Below, piece by piece: positions 4,850 to 6,375 of a stretch of 6,375 nucleotides of DNA; positions within the stretch are counted from its first letter, which is position 1, and the number at the start of each line of letters is the position of its first letter. The notes beneath the pieces are model-generated. The model had not been told where the DNA came from and searched no databases. It saw only the letters and a program-made list of their open reading frames with translations. Source of the stretch: RGIG3009 sp045630765 (GTDB taxonomy: Bacteria > Bacillota > Clostridia > Oscillospirales > Acutalibacteraceae); NCBI GenBank assembly GCA_045630765.1, contig JAZQTM010000014.1, positions 1 to 6,375 of the forward strand, read 5' to 3'. Made by a program: the position numbers and the translations under genes.

Positions 4850-6244
4850 ATGGCAACCTATTATTTAGCCGTGGATATCGGCGCCTCGAGCGGCCGTCAT
4901 ATCTTGGCACATTTGGAAAACGGCAAAATCGTATTGGAAGAAATGCATCGCTTTGAGAATAAGCTGGTTGAGAAAAACGGTCATCTCTGCTGGGATACCG
5001 AGCACCTCTTCGGTGGTATTCTCGAGGGTATGAAAAAATGCGCCGCCGCAGGCAAGATCCCGCTGTCAATGGGTATCGACACGTGGGGTGTTGACTTCGT
5101 GTTGCTGGATAAACAAGGCAATATGATCGGTGATCCCGTTGCATACCGCGACAGCCGCACCGATGGAATGGACGCCCTCGTATCGGAATACATCTCCGAA
5201 CAGGATCTGTATGCTATCGCCGGCACGCAAAAGCAGATGTTTAACACCATTTATCAGTTGATGAGTGTCAAGCAGACCGATCCGTCCGCTTTTGATCGCG
5301 CGGAGTATTTCCTGATGCCTCCCGAATATTATAACTATCTGTTGACCGGCAAAGCCGTCAACGAATATACCATAGCGAGCACCTCCAACCTCGTCAATGC
5401 CGAAACCAAACAGTGGGACGTTGAACTGCTGGATAAGTTGGGTTTCCCCCGCCACTTGTTCCGCGAGCTTAAAACCCCCGGTGAGGTTGTTGGTGACTTG
5501 ACGGATGAGATCGCCGCGAAAGTCGGCTTTAACTGCAAAGTGGTACTGCCCGCCACGCACGACACCGGCTCGGCAGTGGCAGCCGTTCCCGCAAACGATG
5601 ACGATTTCCTGTACATCAGCTCCGGCACTTGGTCGCTGCTTGGTGTGGAAATGATGACTCCCAACTGCACCGAAGCGAGCCGCCAGCTCAACTTCACCAA
5701 TGAGGGCGGTGTCAACTATCGCTTCCGCTACCTCAAAAACATCATGGGATTGTGGATGCTGCAATCCGTCAAGCGCGAACTGAACAATCAGTACGGCTTC
5801 GGCGAGATCAGCGATATGGCGCGTGCCGCCGAGATCACGTCGGTCGTCGATGTGGACGATATGCGTTTCCTCGCTCCCAAGAGCATGATCGATATGGTCA
5901 AGACCGTGTGTGCCGAAACCAATCAAGCGGTTCCGCAAACGATCGGTGAGGTCGCAAAGGTTATTTATTTGAGCTTGTCGGCCTGCTACGGTAAGGCTGT
6001 TCGCGGTTTGGAAGAGATCACCGGCCGCACCTATTCCCGCCTGCACATTGTCGGCGGCGGTTGCCAGGACGGCTACTTGAATGAACTGACCGCCGAATCC
6101 ACCGGCAAAGCCGTGTACGCCGGTCCCATTGAGGCGACCGCGCTCGGTAATCTGCTCGTCCAGATGCTGGCAAACGGCGAGTTTACTTCCCTTGAAGAAG
6201 GTCGTACCGCCATTGCGAATTCCTTTGACGTAAAACCGGTATAA
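4850..6244 (+). CDS. rhaB: Rhamnulokinase
   Basis: Cytoplasmic FGGY-family sugar kinase that phosphorylates L-rhamnulose at O1 with ATP, the second step of L-rhamnose breakdown. The 464-aa length is normal. Motifs in order: phosphate-binding DIGASSGR (9-16); substrate-side GIDTWGVDF (75-83); ATHDTGSAVAA (235-245) with the likely catalytic base Asp238; ATP-site SSGTWSLLG (257-265); the rhamnulokinase-like FTNEGGVNYRFRYLKNIMGLW (282-302, given here in two parts: FTNEGGVNYR and FRYLKNIMGLW); and adenosine-site IVGGGCQDGYLNELTA (400-415). The start at ATG 4850 has AAAGGAG 9 nt upstream; an in-frame TTG at 4829 lies upstream of that site and is unlikely. It has its own promoter. No other rhamnose genes are visible in the window, and the gene that follows is not one I recognise. 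A different deoxy-sugar substrate cannot be excluded. Confidence 0.93.
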   Translation: MATYYLAVDIGASSGRHILAHLENGKIVLEEMHRFENKLVEKNGHLCWDTEHLFGGILEGMKKCAAAGKIPLSMGIDTWGVDFVLLDKQGNMIGDPVAYRDSRTDGMDALVSEYISEQDLYAIAGTQKQMFNTIYQLMSVKQTDPSAFDRAEYFLMPPEYYNYLLTGKAVNEYTIASTSNLVNAETKQWDVELLDKLGFPRHLFRELKTPGEVVGDLTDEIAAKVGFNCKVVLPATHDTGSAVAAVPANDDDFLYISSGTWSLLGVEMMTPNCTEASRQLNFTNEGGVNYRFRYLKNIMGLWMLQSVKRELNNQYGFGEISDMARAAEITSVVDVDDMRFLAPKSMIDMVKTVCAETNQAVPQTIGEVAKVIYLSLSACYGKAVRGLEEITGRTYSRLHIVGGGCQDGYLNELTAESTGKAVYAGPIEATALGNLLVQMLANGEFTSLEEGRTAIANSFDVKPV

Positions 6245-6260
6245 TCACAAAACAAAAAAC

Positions 6261-6266
6261 GGAGGT
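6261..6266 (+). promoter_or_regulatory. Ribosome binding site of the 3'-edge gene
   Basis: GGAGGT followed by 8 nt (AAAATAAA) and ATG at 6275. This strong site is the main evidence that the short open frame at the window edge is a real gene start. Confidence 0.7.
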
Positions 6267-6274
6267 AAAATAAA

Positions 6275-6375
6275 ATGACTTCAAAAAGAATCGGAAACCT
6301 TGAGAGAGTGCTTATAAGCGAGTGTGTAAGCAAAACGCCCGACTTTGGAACCATCGCACGACTTTTTGAAATGGG
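6275..6375 (+). CDS. Unidentified gene, 5' end only
   Basis: Open frame running off the window end after 33 codons and 2 bases, beginning MTSKRIGNLERVLISECV. It has a perfect Shine-Dalgarno site and begins 30 nt after rhaB with no promoter or terminator between them, so co-transcription with rhaB is likely. The visible residues do not look like rhamnose isomerase, rhamnulose-1-phosphate aldolase or a mutarotase N-terminus as I know them, and I cannot name the family. Codons include AGA (twice) and ATA, which are uncommon in the neighbouring genes, where CGC/CGT and ATC/ATT dominate. With so few codons this is only a hint of a different origin. Confidence 0.65.
   Translation, partial: MTSKRIGNLERVLISECVSKTPDFGTIARLFEM

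Noticed and set aside
5066..6046. Long minus-strand open frame (326 codons) opposite rhaB
   Set aside because: It is antisense to a clearly identified rhamnulokinase with all motifs intact, has no convincing ribosome binding site and reads as His/Gly/Ile-rich shadow sequence.

Overview
The window looks like a chromosomal segment of a low-G+C-phylum (Firmicutes) bacterium of moderate G+C content, most probably a Clostridia member such as an Oscillospiraceae/Ruminococcaceae-like gut anaerobe. The main evidence is the gene order rimP-nusA-ylxR-ylxQ-infB. The small RNA-associated genes ylxR and ylxQ between nusA and infB are typical of Firmicutes. Strong GGAGG-type Shine-Dalgarno sites precede almost every gene, and promoters are canonical sigma-A type with 17-bp spacing. 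The taxonomic placement is inference.

Left half (1-2771, minus strand): a compact translation/transcription housekeeping operon read leftwards. One promoter (about 2743-2771) drives a leader of about 140 nt with several RNA hairpins. The genes follow in order: rimP (30S maturation), nusA (elongation/termination factor), ylxR/rnpM (RNA-binding, RNase P modulator), ylxQ (L7Ae-like RNA-binding protein) and the 5' end of infB (IF-2), which is cut by the window edge. Genes overlap by 4-11 bp or are separated by about 20 nt, so translational coupling is likely.

Middle (2772-4777, plus strand): a divergent promoter drives an unrecognised four-helix membrane protein. Its 3' end overlaps by 23 bp the GTG start of an RsmF-type 16S rRNA m5C methyltransferase. 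This cassette adds another rRNA-modifying enzyme beside the ribosome-biogenesis operon.

Right (4783-6375, plus strand): a separate sigma-A promoter starts 5 nt after the rsmF stop and drives rhamnulokinase (rhaB). After 30 nt comes the first 33 codons of an unidentified gene with its own strong ribosome binding site and a somewhat different codon use.

All complete genes are ordinary. The part least explained by known features is the divergent intergenic region 2594-2856. It holds back-to-back promoters, two perfect palindromes near them, a GNRA-capped terminator-like hairpin, and a leader segment carrying an exact tRNA T-loop consensus in a tRNA-sized fold. I see no CRISPR array, insertion sequence, phage gene or complete tRNA/rRNA gene.
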